A stretch of DNA of 64,000 bases from Flavobacterium resistens. GTDB lineage: Bacteria; Bacteroidota; Bacteroidia; Flavobacteriales; Flavobacteriaceae. The position numbers and the translations under genes are program-made. Below are positions 54,701 to 64,000 of the stretch, one piece after another. The notes beneath the pieces are model-generated. The model worked only from the letters and a program-made list of their open reading frames with translations. It searched no databases and had not been told where the DNA came from. Each line of letters starts with the position of its first letter. Position 1 is the stretch's first letter. The stretch is from positions 94,199-158,198 of the forward strand of contig NZ_FXTA01000007.1 in NCBI RefSeq assembly GCF_900182645.1, read 5' to 3'.

Positions 54701-57700
54701 TCAACTTAAATGCTTTACAAGATTTATTGCTATTGTCTTAACATGAGGAGAATTCATCACTTCATTATGTGCACATTCTAATTCATGAACAGTTACAACA
54801 TTATTTGTGCATTTTTGCCATCCTATTTCCTTTTCATCAATATTGGCTAAAGCTTCCTTCATTTTTATTGTATAATTACTACGATCAATCTTTTTTATAC
54901 ATTTAAATAATATGATCGGACAATTTAATTTTTCATCAATCGGAGGAGCATAAGTCATTGTTACAGTTTTAATGTAGACATCTACATATCCTCTAAGATA
55001 ATTTTTTTTCATGTCTAGCCCTAGATCGGTTAATTTTTTATAGAATAAACTAAATTGTTCTTCTTTATTTAAATTTTCCAATTCATTAATTGCTAATCTT
55101 ACTTTGTCTTTCAATAAAAATAATTCACTTATAACTTCGGCAATTCTTATTAACCATTCTGGATAAGTTTGAGGATGAAAAGTTGAATAATCTACATCTG
55201 GCGCCATCGAATCAAATAATAACAATTTCTTTACTTCAAAGCCTTTTCTAAACAGTTGAAAAGCCATTTCAAAAGCTATTCTTCCCCCTGAAGAAAATCC
55301 TCCTAAAATGTATGGTCCATGAGGATCAACTTTTTGTATCTCTTCTATGTAACAAGCTGCAATTTCTTCTACTGTTTCATGCGGAGGTAATTCCCCATCC
55401 AATCCTCTTACATTTAAACCATAAGTTGGTTGATGATCTCCAATAGCTTCTGACAAATCCTTATAGGTTAAATTTCCTCCTCCGGCAGGTGGTGCGAAAA
55501 ATATTGGTGTTTTAGTTCCTTTCTCATTAATAGGAATTAACAGAGAATTCGAATACGGAATACTATTATTTGAATCCATTTTCTGTTTTATTAGAGAAAT
55601 GTTTGGATTTTTAAATAATAATGTAACAGGCAATTTTGTTCCAAATTTTAACTGGAATTTTGAAATCATTCTTAATGCTGAAATAGAATTCCCTCCCAAT
55701 TCAAAGAAATTATCTGTTATGCCTATTTTTTGAACTCCTAACACTTCTTGCCATATTTCTACCATTTTTTCTTCAATGGCATTTCTTGGTGCTACATATT
55801 CTTTTTTAATGATGTCTTCTCCAGTAACACTTGGAAGGGCTTTTCTGTCTATCTTGCCATTAGGTGTCAAAGGCAGACTTTCTATCTCTACATAAAAACT
55901 AGGAACCATGTATTGAGGTAACTTGTTTTGCAGATAAGTTCTAATATCTGATTTGTCAATCTCGATTTTGGACACATAATAAGCCACCAAAGCTTTGTCT
56001 TGGTTGATTTCTTTAGCTTCTACTACAATCTGTTGTATCTCCTCTGAATATCCAGATATAGCCGTTTCTATTTCACCTAGCTCTATACGATAACCTCTTA
56101 TCTTGACTTGATGGTCGTTTCTGCCCAAAAATTCAATGTTGCCATCTGGCAACCACTTGGCTAAATCACCGGTATCATACATCCTTGTTCCTTTTATAAA
56201 AGGATTCGAAATGAATTTCTCTGCCGTAAGCTCTGGTTTGTTTAAATAACCTCTGGAAACTCCAGCTCCAGAAATATATAGCTTCCCTGTAACACCTATA
56301 GAAACTGGCTGTAACCCTTCATCTAATATATAGATCTGTGTGTTATCAATTGGTTTCCCGATTGATGGATTATTGTTTAAATAATTCTCTTCTAAAACAA
56401 TTGTTGTCACTACATGTGTTTCTGCAGGACCATAATGATTATGAAGCTTAATTTTTGACTCTTTAATAATTTTTATAGCATCATTACTTAATGTCAATTG
56501 CTCACCTGCTACAATAATGTTTTTTAAGAAATTATTTTGTCTAATTAAATGATTAAATTCTTTAGTTTCTATTAAAACCTTAAAATATGATGTTGGTAAG
56601 AAAATTGTATCAATGTAGTTTACATTAATAAAATCTACTATTTCAATAGGGTTTGACTTACTCGATTCTGATATCGGATAAATAGTAGTACCCCTTGTCA
56701 ATGTAGTGAAAATTTCTTGAAATGAAACATCAAAACTTATGCTAGTAAATTGCAATACTTTTCCAAAATTTTCATTTATCACATTAGTATGAAATGAGAC
56801 TAAATTGGACATGCTTTTATGGTGCATCATTATACCCTTTGGGGTACCTGTTGAACCAGATGTATAAATAATATAAACTAAATCATCTGCGCATACTATA
56901 GAAGAAAGGTTCTCTCGAGAATAATCATCTCTAATCTCACTAAACTTTTTTATCTCTTGATTATCAATAACAATTTTGCAGTTACTGTCTTTTTCTATGT
57001 AAGCAATCCTTTCTTGAGGGTAACTTGGGTCAATTGGCACATAAGCTGCACCAGATTTTAGTATCCCCAAAATAGCCAATATCATTTGCTCGCTTCTCTC
57101 TAACTTCATTCCGATTAGATCATCGGCTTGTATTTTGTAGGTTTCTCTTAAATAATGTGCTAATTGATTTGCTTTCTCATTGAGTTCTTTATAAGTCAAT
57201 TGTACTTCTTCAAAAACAACAGCGATGTTATCCGGAGTCTTATCGACTTGTTCTTCAAATAAATCGATGATGGTTTTATCTTTCGGATAATCAACTTTGG
57301 TATCGTTAAACTCTACTAATAATTGTTGTTTCTCTCCTTGAGTTAAATAATTTAATGTATTTAGTGGTTTGTCAATATTAATACTAAACTGTTCAACCAA
57401 ATTACCAATATGGTTTACAATTCCTTTAATCAACTGCGGCTCAAATTTATTGGCATTATACCTCAATTCCACAATTAATGATAATGGGGTTGGAATCACC
57501 ATGATGCTGAAATCATAATTGGTCTGTTCAAATACTTCCATAGATTCTATGGTTAATTCTTGACCTTTTTGACTTTGGGTATTTTCTACATTCTCCTTAA
57601 TTATCTCCTGTACTGGGTAATTCTCAAAAACCATAATATGATTAATCAGATTCATCCCCAATTCACTTTGAGATTGTACCTCAGACAAATTCAAATAATG

Positions 57701-60700
57701 ATGGGCATTACCTGATATTGCCTCATTATGAACCTGCGTTAACAAATCCAGAGCGGTATCTCCTGCGTTATATCTTACTCGTACCGGAATTGTATTGATG
57801 AACAAGCCTACCATATTCTCAACTCCATCTAAATCTCCAGGTCTTCCAGAAACTACTGCCCCAAATACTACGTCTTGCGTACTGTTATATCGTGACAGTA
57901 GATACCCCCAAATTGACTGCATGAAGGTATTTTGTGTTACACCAATTTGACTACATATACTATTTAGCCTTTGGTATAAATCACCTTCTATTTTCAAAAT
58001 CTCTTTAGATTCTTTATAAATAGGATTCTCCGTAGACAGTGTCTTAAATGGAATTTCGGCAACTTGACTGTAATTTCTCAAGTAACCTTTCCAATATTCC
58101 ATGGAATCGTTTGTGTTTACTTTATCTAACCATTGGATATAGTTAGCATAAGGCAATGGTTTCGGAAGATTTAATGGCTCTTTTTGACTAACTGAATTCA
58201 ATATTTGATAAAAATCATTTATTAGAATGCTCATACACCAACCATCGGTAAGAATATGATGGCGACTCCAAATAAACTCGTATTGATCATCTCCTATATT
58301 CAATACCTGAAGGCGCATCTGAGAAAAGGAAGTCTCTAAATCGAATCCTTTTTCCCTGTCTTTTAGTTTTACTTCTTCCACATAATCATTCACATCTGTT
58401 TCTTGAGATACTGCTTGATATGAAAATTGACTTGGAACTACTTTTCTCACTATCTGTAACGGATGATCGCTTAAATCATAGTTAAAACTTGTTCTCAATA
58501 CACTATGTCTTGATATTAGCTTGTCATAGGATTCATGTACTGACTGGATATCTAAATCCAGTGCTTTTATTCTATAAGACATCTGCTCAAAATACATTGA
58601 GGACGATTTCTCAGACAACCAGTGATAGTACATTCCTTGTTGCAAAGGAGACAGCTTATAAACATCCTCTAATGTATTATCTCTGTTTATCACAAATAAA
58701 TCTTCAATACTCAAACCTTTAAAAGTTAAATCAGATGGTGTTGGATAATTCTCCTTAATAATACTTAGTTCTTCTATAATATTGGTAAGGTTTCTTTGGT
58801 AAGAGTCCACTAAATCTTGAATCGTATTTAGCTGATAAATTTCTTTAGAAAAATTTATTGACATTCTAAGTTGGCCTGAAACCAAAATACCAGAAACACT
58901 AAGGGCAACATCGCTTTCATTCTGTCTATCTATATCTAAACCTATACTCTCTGAGGAATATTCAAATAACGAATTTGATTTATTAGTTACATTATTACCG
59001 AAATCTCCTAAATAATTAAACTCTATCGATGGCTCAAGCCCTTTGCTAAAACCATCCGATAAATACTTCAGTATTCCGTATCCAATACCCTTGTTCGGTA
59101 TCTTTCTTAGATCTTCCTTAACTCCAATTAAATTAGCTATAGCCGGTTTTGAATCAGCTAAATTCAATACAAAGGGATAAACAGAGGTAAACCAGCCAAC
59201 TGTCCTACTGATATCAACATCTGCTATGATATCCTCTCTTCCATGGCCTTCCATTTTGACAACACTTTTGTTGATACCAAAAGTCTCTTTTATTGCGAGA
59301 CCTAAGCCTGTCAATAAGACATCATTAATCTCTGTATTATAAACACCATGCACTTGTGTTTGCAATAACTCTGTAATAGATTTATTTAAGATAAAAGAAA
59401 TACTACCGTCCTTCCTTATAATAGTAGATTCACTAAGTTCCATATCCTTTGGAAAAACAGGAATCAATTGATTACAAATATCCTCCCAATAAGTTTTCTC
59501 TAATTTTATCTTATCTCCATAAGCATACTCCTTCTGTAAAGAAGCCCATAATTTAAAAGAATCTGTTTTCAAGGGTAATTTAGGCTTTTCTCCAAATCTA
59601 TATTGCCCATAAAGTGTAGATAAATCCTCCAACAAAATACGCCAGGAAACACCATCTACCACTAAATGATGAACAATCAGGGCTAATCGATCACCATCCT
59701 TCAATCGAAAATGACCTACTTTGAATAACGGTCCTTCCATTAAATTAAAGCTGGATTGCAACTTTTCTCCTAAATTAAACATTACCTCTAATTCATCCTG
59801 TTCCTCGCGCAAATCATGAAACATTATGGAAACATCATTTGTTGATATACCTTGATTAAATTGCTTCCAATTCCCTCCCGAATTACTATAAACCATACGT
59901 AACACATCATGGTGTTTAATCAAAAATTCTATACTTTTCGATAAAAATTCTTGATTTAGCTCTTCCTTACTTTTTAATAAAACTGACTGATTATAATGAT
60001 GGTGTACTTTAAAAATAGGATTCTCGAAAAAATGATATTGTATCGGGGTAAAATCTACTTCACCTGATACCGTAGACTGATCTGCAATCTGGCTGTTTAC
60101 TTCTAAATATTTTGTCAAATCCTCCAATACCGGCACTTGAAGTATCTGTTGGATTTTAAGGGTATATCCACGTTGTTTTAACCTTGATACTATCTGGATG
60201 GATTTGATAGAATCTCCTCCCAAATTATAAAAGTTATCTTTAATACTAATGGACTCTCTCTTCAATACATCTTCCCAAACAGAAACCAACAACTTTTCTT
60301 CTTTCGAACGGGGACCTATATATTCTTTTCTAACAATATCTTCTTCAGTTACATCCGGCAAAGCCTTTCTGTTTATTTTACCCATAGGTGTTAAAGGTAT
60401 TGATTCTATTTCTACATAGAACCCCGGAATCATATAAGGAGGTAGTTTCCCTTGCAGAAAGCTACGCAATTCTGATTTGTCTATCGTTTTATCAGTTACA
60501 ATGTAAGATACTATATTCTTGTGATGGTTCGCATTACTTTTCACAAGTGCAACACTTGCTTTAACCAACGGAAATTGATTAATTGCCCTATCAATTTCAT
60601 TTAATTCGATTCTATGTCCAAATATCTTAACCTGATTATCCATTCGCCCTATAAACTCAATATTTCCATCTGGACGCATTACTACCAAATCACCCGTTTT

Positions 60701-63700
60701 ATATAGTTTCCCTTGATTCTTATCTATACAATTTTCTACAAACTTTTCTTGGGTTAATGTTGAATTATTTAAATAACCTTTGGCTACACCATCGCCACCT
60801 ATAAAAAGCTCTCCCTTCACTCCAATTGGGCAAATTTTCAAGTTTTTATCCAATATGTATAATTGAGTATTAGAAAATGCTCTACCAATAGGTATAGATC
60901 TTCCTTTTTGGGTACTTTCTACCACATGCAATAGTTTTCCTATAGTTGCTTCTGTAGGTCCATAATGATTGATAATTACAACATTTGGATCCTTTTTTAT
61001 AGCCGTTTCTACTATTTCATTTGTAAGTTCCTCTCCTCCAAAAATAATCATTTTGTTAGGCGTAGGCATCATATCGTGTTCATTTAACGACGCCCAATAA
61101 GGAGGCACTATTTTTATACAATCAATTTTGTTATCTCTAAAATATTGTTGAATATAATTTATATCTCTTAATGAATTCTTTGAAAACATATGGATTGTTT
61201 TTCCAAAAATTAAAGAGCCAAATAAAACAGTACTACCTGAATCTGTTGAGACTGTTGACATCATGGCAAAAGATCTATTCTCTTCTATCTTAATTTTCGA
61301 AGACAAACCAAATAAATAATCCATTAAATTCCCATGGCTCACCAATACGCCTTTTGGATTTCCAGTTGACCCAGATGTGTATATTATATTACAAATATCA
61401 TTTTGCTTCAATCTAATTTTATTCCCTTGAATTTCTTCATTAAAATTTAATTGATCTAGAAAAAGTATATTATCATCTGTAGTGGCAAAAATATCTGAAT
61501 GATTACTGCTGGTTAATACGAATCTTGCCTTTGTATCATCTAGTATATGTTGGATTCTTTCTTGAGGATAATCTGGCTCTATTGGAACATAAACAGCTCC
61601 GCTCTTAATTATCCCTAGTAAGCCTACAATCTGTAAATCTATAAAACTATCAAAACACAAAACAATTTTTGAGTCCAATCCTACTCCTTGTTTCTGTAAA
61701 TAATACATTAATTGATTCGCCTTTTCATTAAGCTCCTGATACGTTAATTCCTTTTCTTCAAAAACAACAGCTACGTTATTAGGCGTTTTTACTACCTGCT
61801 CCTCAAATAAATCAACAATCGTTTTGTCCTGAGGATAAGCTACTTCCGTATCGTTAAAATCTAACAATAACTGTTGCTTCTCTTCTTGGGTTAAATAGTT
61901 TAATTCTTGAATAAGGGTCTCAGGTTGTTCTATTGATTCTCTAACAAGATTCTCAAAATGAGAAAACATTCTTTCTATCAAATAACCATCATAGATGTCC
62001 GTATTGTATTCTATTGTCAAACCTAATCCTTCTGCTTCAAAAAAGGCAAAACTGATGTCAAATTTAGAAACCTTTCTAGAAAAATTGAATCCACTTACCT
62101 CAAAGTCGATTAATTCCTCAGTATTCAGGTTATTTAATTGTCCTTGGTTTTGTAAAACCACCAAGACATCAAATAAGGCCGAACGGCTCACATCCCTATT
62201 TAAATTCAACTTCCCTACTAAAGCATCAAAAGGATAACCCTGATGCTCATAAGCTCCTAATAAAGTTTCTTTTTGGATAGCTACCAAATCTAAAAAGCTT
62301 GCCCCTTCCTTAAGTTGGGTTCGTATGGCTAGCGTATTCAAATATATTCCTATCTGATTCTCCAAATCAGGATGCTCTCTCCCTGCTATTGGAGTTCCAA
62401 TTATAATATCATCCTGTCCTGTATATCTATATAGCAAAACATTTATCCCTGCCATTAAAGTCATAAACAAAGTAACTTCTTGTTCTTTTGAAAAAGTCTT
62501 TAACTTATCTAAAAATTCTTTCGAAAAAGTGTGTGTAAAGCTATCCCCATTATAGGTCTGAACCAATGGACGAGTTTTAAAACTCGGTAAGTCTAAAACT
62601 GGAAGTTCGCCTCCAAACTGCTCTAACCAATACTGCTCTGAAACCTGGTGTTTTTCTTGCTGAATTGTTGTATTAAGCCATACAGCATAATCCTTATACT
62701 GAATACGTAATTCAGGTAAAGTAATTGCCTCTCCTTGCATTAAAGCATTATAGGTTTTTACAATCTCTGATATCAATAACTCCATTGACCAACCATCTCC
62801 AATAATATGATGCATCGATAAGAAAAATACATATTCTTGCTCGTTTAGATGAATCAAAGAAGCCCTTACAAGTGGTCCGTGTTCTAAATCAAAAGGTTCA
62901 TCATTTCTTTTCTCTAAATAATAAACAACTGTCTCCTCCTGATTTTCTACCGAACGATAATCCTCTAATGTTATTCTGAACTCCACTTGTTCAATAGGAA
63001 GGATATATTGTCTGATATCTCCTTGCTCATTTGTTTTAAAGTAAGTTCTTAAAATTTCATGACGCTTGATTAATAACCTAAATGATTCTTCAAATTTATC
63101 AAAATCAACAGTTCCTGTAAACCTAACTGCTGCCGGCATATTATAGGCCAAAGAACCACCCTCAAGTTGGCTCAATATCCATAAACGACTCTGTGAGCTA
63201 GTTAGGGGATAGGATTCATCCTCCGCTGCTTTGGGAATGTCTAAATATTCGCTTTGTTTTAATTCTTTGCTTAATTCTTTTATGGTTGGATTGGCAAAAA
63301 ATATTTTAAAGGATATCGTTTGTCCTAATTGTTTAGAAATTTGATTGATAACTTGAACTACTATCAGACTATGTCCTCCCAATTCAAAGAAATTATCTGT
63401 AATTCCTATTTTTTGAACCCCTAATACTTCTTGCCATATTTCTACCATTTTTTCTTCAATGGCATTTCTTGGGGCTACATATTCTTTTTTGATGATGTCT
63501 TCTCCGGTAACACTTGGAAGGGCTTTTCTGTCTATCTTGCCATTAGGTGTCAAAGGCAGACTTTCTATCTCTACATAAAAACCAGGAACCATATATTCAG
63601 GCAGCTTGTTTTGCAGATAAGCTCTGATCTCTGATTTGTCAATCTCTGTTTTGGATACATAATAAGCCACCAAAGTTTTGTCCTGGTTGATTTCTTTGGC

Positions 63701-64000
63701 TTCAACTACAACCTGTTGTATCTCCTCTGAATATTCGGATATGGCCGTTTCTATCTCTCCTAGCTCTATACGGTAACCTCTTATCTTGACTTGATTATCG
63801 TTTCTGCCCAAAAATTCAATGTTGCCATCCGGCAGCCACCTGCCCAAATCACCGGTATCATACATCCTTGTTCCTTTTATAAAAGGATTCGAAATGAATT
63901 TCTCCGCCGTGAGTTCCGGTTTGTTTAAATAACCTCTGGCAACTCCTGCTCCAGATACATACAGTTTTCCTGCAACTCCTATAGGCAATGGTTGCAATGA
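54701..64000 (-). CDS. Nonribosomal peptide synthetase, A*-T-C-A-T-E-C-A-T-TE, 5' end off the window
   Basis: The frame is open to the window edge; residue 1 here is counted at 63997 and the true start lies outside. Order: end of an A domain (1-170), T (LGGHSLIVV near 209), C (265-725, HHIIGDG), A (730-1240), T (LGGDSIKS near 1262), E (1310-1760; HHLVVDGVSW, EGHGRED, GWFTSVYP), C of D-to-L type (1780-2235, HHILTDG), A (2240-2740), T (LGGNSISALR near 2769) and a type I thioesterase (nucleophile in GFSSGG near 2900). Specificity residues read DSTKIGHIG (Asp-like) and DVQFIAHVV (Pro-like). The terminal TE makes this the final synthetase, releasing the product by hydrolysis or cyclisation. Confidence 0.95.
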   Translation of the reverse strand, partial: SLQPLPIGVAGKLYVSGAGVARGYLNKPELTAEKFISNPFIKGTRMYDTGDLGRWLPDGNIEFLGRNDNQVKIRGYRIELGEIETAISEYSEEIQQVVVEAKEINQDKTLVAYYVSKTEIDKSEIRAYLQNKLPEYMVPGFYVEIESLPLTPNGKIDRKALPSVTGEDIIKKEYVAPRNAIEEKMVEIWQEVLGVQKIGITDNFFELGGHSLIVVQVINQISKQLGQTISFKIFFANPTIKELSKELKQSEYLDIPKAAEDESYPLTSSQSRLWILSQLEGGSLAYNMPAAVRFTGTVDFDKFEESFRLLIKRHEILRTYFKTNEQGDIRQYILPIEQVEFRITLEDYRSVENQEETVVYYLEKRNDEPFDLEHGPLVRASLIHLNEQEYVFFLSMHHIIGDGWSMELLISEIVKTYNALMQGEAITLPELRIQYKDYAVWLNTTIQQEKHQVSEQYWLEQFGGELPVLDLPSFKTRPLVQTYNGDSFTHTFSKEFLDKLKTFSKEQEVTLFMTLMAGINVLLYRYTGQDDIIIGTPIAGREHPDLENQIGIYLNTLAIRTQLKEGASFLDLVAIQKETLLGAYEHQGYPFDALVGKLNLNRDVSRSALFDVLVVLQNQGQLNNLNTEELIDFEVSGFNFSRKVSKFDISFAFFEAEGLGLTIEYNTDIYDGYLIERMFSHFENLVRESIEQPETLIQELNYLTQEEKQQLLLDFNDTEVAYPQDKTIVDLFEEQVVKTPNNVAVVFEEKELTYQELNEKANQLMYYLQKQGVGLDSKIVLCFDSFIDLQIVGLLGIIKSGAVYVPIEPDYPQERIQHILDDTKARFVLTSSNHSDIFATTDDNILFLDQLNFNEEIQGNKIRLKQNDICNIIYTSGSTGNPKGVLVSHGNLMDYLFGLSSKIKIEENRSFAMMSTVSTDSGSTVLFGSLIFGKTIHMFSKNSLRDINYIQQYFRDNKIDCIKIVPPYWASLNEHDMMPTPNKMIIFGGEELTNEIVETAIKKDPNVVIINHYGPTEATIGKLLHVVESTQKGRSIPIGRAFSNTQLYILDKNLKICPIGVKGELFIGGDGVAKGYLNNSTLTQEKFVENCIDKNQGKLYKTGDLVVMRPDGNIEFIGRMDNQVKIFGHRIELNEIDRAINQFPLVKASVALVKSNANHHKNIVSYIVTDKTIDKSELRSFLQGKLPPYMIPGFYVEIESIPLTPMGKINRKALPDVTEEDIVRKEYIGPRSKEEKLLVSVWEDVLKRESISIKDNFYNLGGDSIKSIQIVSRLKQRGYTLKIQQILQVPVLEDLTKYLEVNSQIADQSTVSGEVDFTPIQYHFFENPIFKVHHHYNQSVLLKSKEELNQEFLSKSIEFLIKHHDVLRMVYSNSGGNWKQFNQGISTNDVSIMFHDLREEQDELEVMFNLGEKLQSSFNLMEGPLFKVGHFRLKDGDRLALIVHHLVVDGVSWRILLEDLSTLYGQYRFGEKPKLPLKTDSFKLWASLQKEYAYGDKIKLEKTYWEDICNQLIPVFPKDMELSESTIIRKDGSISFILNKSITELLQTQVHGVYNTEINDVLLTGLGLAIKETFGINKSVVKMEGHGREDIIADVDISRTVGWFTSVYPFVLNLADSKPAIANLIGVKEDLRKIPNKGIGYGILKYLSDGFSKGLEPSIEFNYLGDFGNNVTNKSNSLFEYSSESIGLDIDRQNESDVALSVSGILVSGQLRMSINFSKEIYQLNTIQDLVDSYQRNLTNIIEELSIIKENYPTPSDLTFKGLSIEDLFVINRDNTLEDVYKLSPLQQGMYYHWLSEKSSSMYFEQMSYRIKALDLDIQSVHESYDKLISRHSVLRTSFNYDLSDHPLQIVRKVVPSQFSYQAVSQETDVNDYVEEVKLKDREKGFDLETSFSQMRLQVLNIGDDQYEFIWSRHHILTDGWCMSILINDFYQILNSVSQKEPLNLPKPLPYANYIQWLDKVNTNDSMEYWKGYLRNYSQVAEIPFKTLSTENPIYKESKEILKIEGDLYQRLNSICSQIGVTQNTFMQSIWGYLLSRYNSTQDVVFGAVVSGRPGDLDGVENMVGLFINTIPVRVRYNAGDTALDLLTQVHNEAISGNAHHYLNLSEVQSQSELGMNLINHIMVFENYPVQEIIKENVENTQSQKGQELTIESMEVFEQTNYDFSIMVIPTPLSLIVELRYNANKFEPQLIKGIVNHIGNLVEQFSINIDKPLNTLNYLTQGEKQQLLVEFNDTKVDYPKDKTIIDLFEEQVDKTPDNIAVVFEEVQLTYKELNEKANQLAHYLRETYKIQADDLIGMKLERSEQMILAILGILKSGAAYVPIDPSYPQERIAYIEKDSNCKIVIDNQEIKKFSEIRDDYSRENLSSIVCADDLVYIIYTSGSTGTPKGIMMHHKSMSNLVSFHTNVINENFGKVLQFTSISFDVSFQEIFTTLTRGTTIYPISESSKSNPIEIVDFINVNYIDTIFLPTSYFKVLIETKEFNHLIRQNNFLKNIIVAGEQLTLSNDAIKIIKESKIKLHNHYGPAETHVVTTIVLEENYLNNNPSIGKPIDNTQIYILDEGLQPVSIGVTGKLYISGAGVSRGYLNKPELTAEKFISNPFIKGTRMYDTGDLAKWLPDGNIEFLGRNDHQVKIRGYRIELGEIETAISGYSEEIQQIVVEAKEINQDKALVAYYVSKIEIDKSDIRTYLQNKLPQYMVPSFYVEIESLPLTPNGKIDRKALPSVTGEDIIKKEYVAPRNAIEEKMVEIWQEVLGVQKIGITDNFFELGGNSISALRMISKFQLKFGTKLPVTLLFKNPNISLIKQKMDSNNSIPYSNSLLIPINEKGTKTPIFFAPPAGGGNLTYKDLSEAIGDHQPTYGLNVRGLDGELPPHETVEEIAACYIEEIQKVDPHGPYILGGFSSGGRIAFEMAFQLFRKGFEVKKLLLFDSMAPDVDYSTFHPQTYPEWLIRIAEVISELFLLKDKVRLAINELENLNKEEQFSLFYKKLTDLGLDMKKNYLRGYVDVYIKTVTMTYAPPIDEKLNCPIILFKCIKKIDRSNYTIKMKEALANIDEKEIGWQKCTNNVVTVHELECAHNEVMNSPHVKTIAINLVKHLS
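55692..56310. repeat. Near-identical NRPS segment, copy 1
   Basis: This coding segment (start of T and C-terminal part of the last A domain) is nearly identical in DNA to 63378-64000 in the same gene, offset about 7.69 kb. Shared blocks include the region around 55755-55920. Identity is far higher than between the N-terminal halves of the same A domains. Confidence 0.8.
63378..64000. repeat. Near-identical NRPS segment, copy 2
   Basis: This is the second copy of the A-domain C-terminal/T-domain segment found at 55692-56310. The similarity reaches the window edge, so the full repeat length is unknown. Confidence 0.8.

Noticed and set aside
1..64000. CRISPR arrays, tRNA or rRNA genes
   Set aside because: I saw no regularly spaced repeats and no tRNA- or rRNA-like sequence on either strand by eye.

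Overview
The window looks like an AT-rich Flavobacterium-type (Bacteroidota) chromosome segment. The evidence is a SusC/SusD pair, a hybrid two-component sensor/regulator, Bacteroidota lipoprotein signals and a TAnnTTTG-like promoter box. Nearly every gene is on the minus strand, so transcription runs from right to left. The only plus-strand coding regions I accept are an IS3 transposase remnant and an OmpA-family gene near 22 kb.

Region 1 (1-21.1 kb) is a polysaccharide utilization locus that fits decorated xylan. It holds SusD, SusC, a hybrid two-component regulator, a GH3 beta-xylosidase-like enzyme, a GH95 enzyme, a four-part esterase (CE6-CE1-CBM48-like-CE1), a GH43 with a C-terminal beta-sandwich, and a GH43 without a signal peptide. 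No endo-xylanase is visible. Two copies of the palindrome CAACCGGTTG lie upstream of the two GH43 genes and look like LacI-type operators. A deleted IS3-family remnant, an OmpA-like protein and a miniature inverted-repeat element fill 21.5-23.9 kb.

Region 2 (23.9-40.7 kb) is an apparent 11-gene operon. In transcription order it encodes a transglutaminase-like lipoprotein, an O-antigen-ligase/TPR membrane protein, an 88-residue secreted four-cysteine peptide resembling the NVEALA family, a beta-propeller lipoprotein, a thioredoxin-like lipoprotein with CxxC, a DUF1573 lipoprotein, an HlyD-type adaptor, an RND permease, a TolC-type channel, a signal peptidase I and a second RND permease. A 16-bp perfect hairpin follows the peptide gene. 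This looks like a dedicated system for making, processing and exporting a small cysteine-rich peptide, and it is my main candidate for an undescribed system.

Region 3 (40.7-42.2 kb) is about 1.5 kb without a convincing gene. It contains an inverted-repeat element and a strong terminator.

Region 4 (42.2-64 kb, running off the right edge) is a nonribosomal peptide cluster. In transcription order it holds a large NRPS (A*-T-C-A-T-E-C-A-T-TE), a type II thioesterase, a PvdE/SyrD-like ABC exporter, a second NRPS (C-A-T-C), a DUF6734-like glycosyltransferase-fold protein, a LanC-fold protein lacking the zinc ligands and fused to an unknown C-terminal domain, an Sfp-type phosphopantetheinyl transferase, and an S33-type peptidase with C-terminal membrane helices. 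Specificity residues read by eye suggest Gly (second NRPS), Asp followed by epimerization, and Pro before release. All domain and family calls come from reading motifs; no database search was run.
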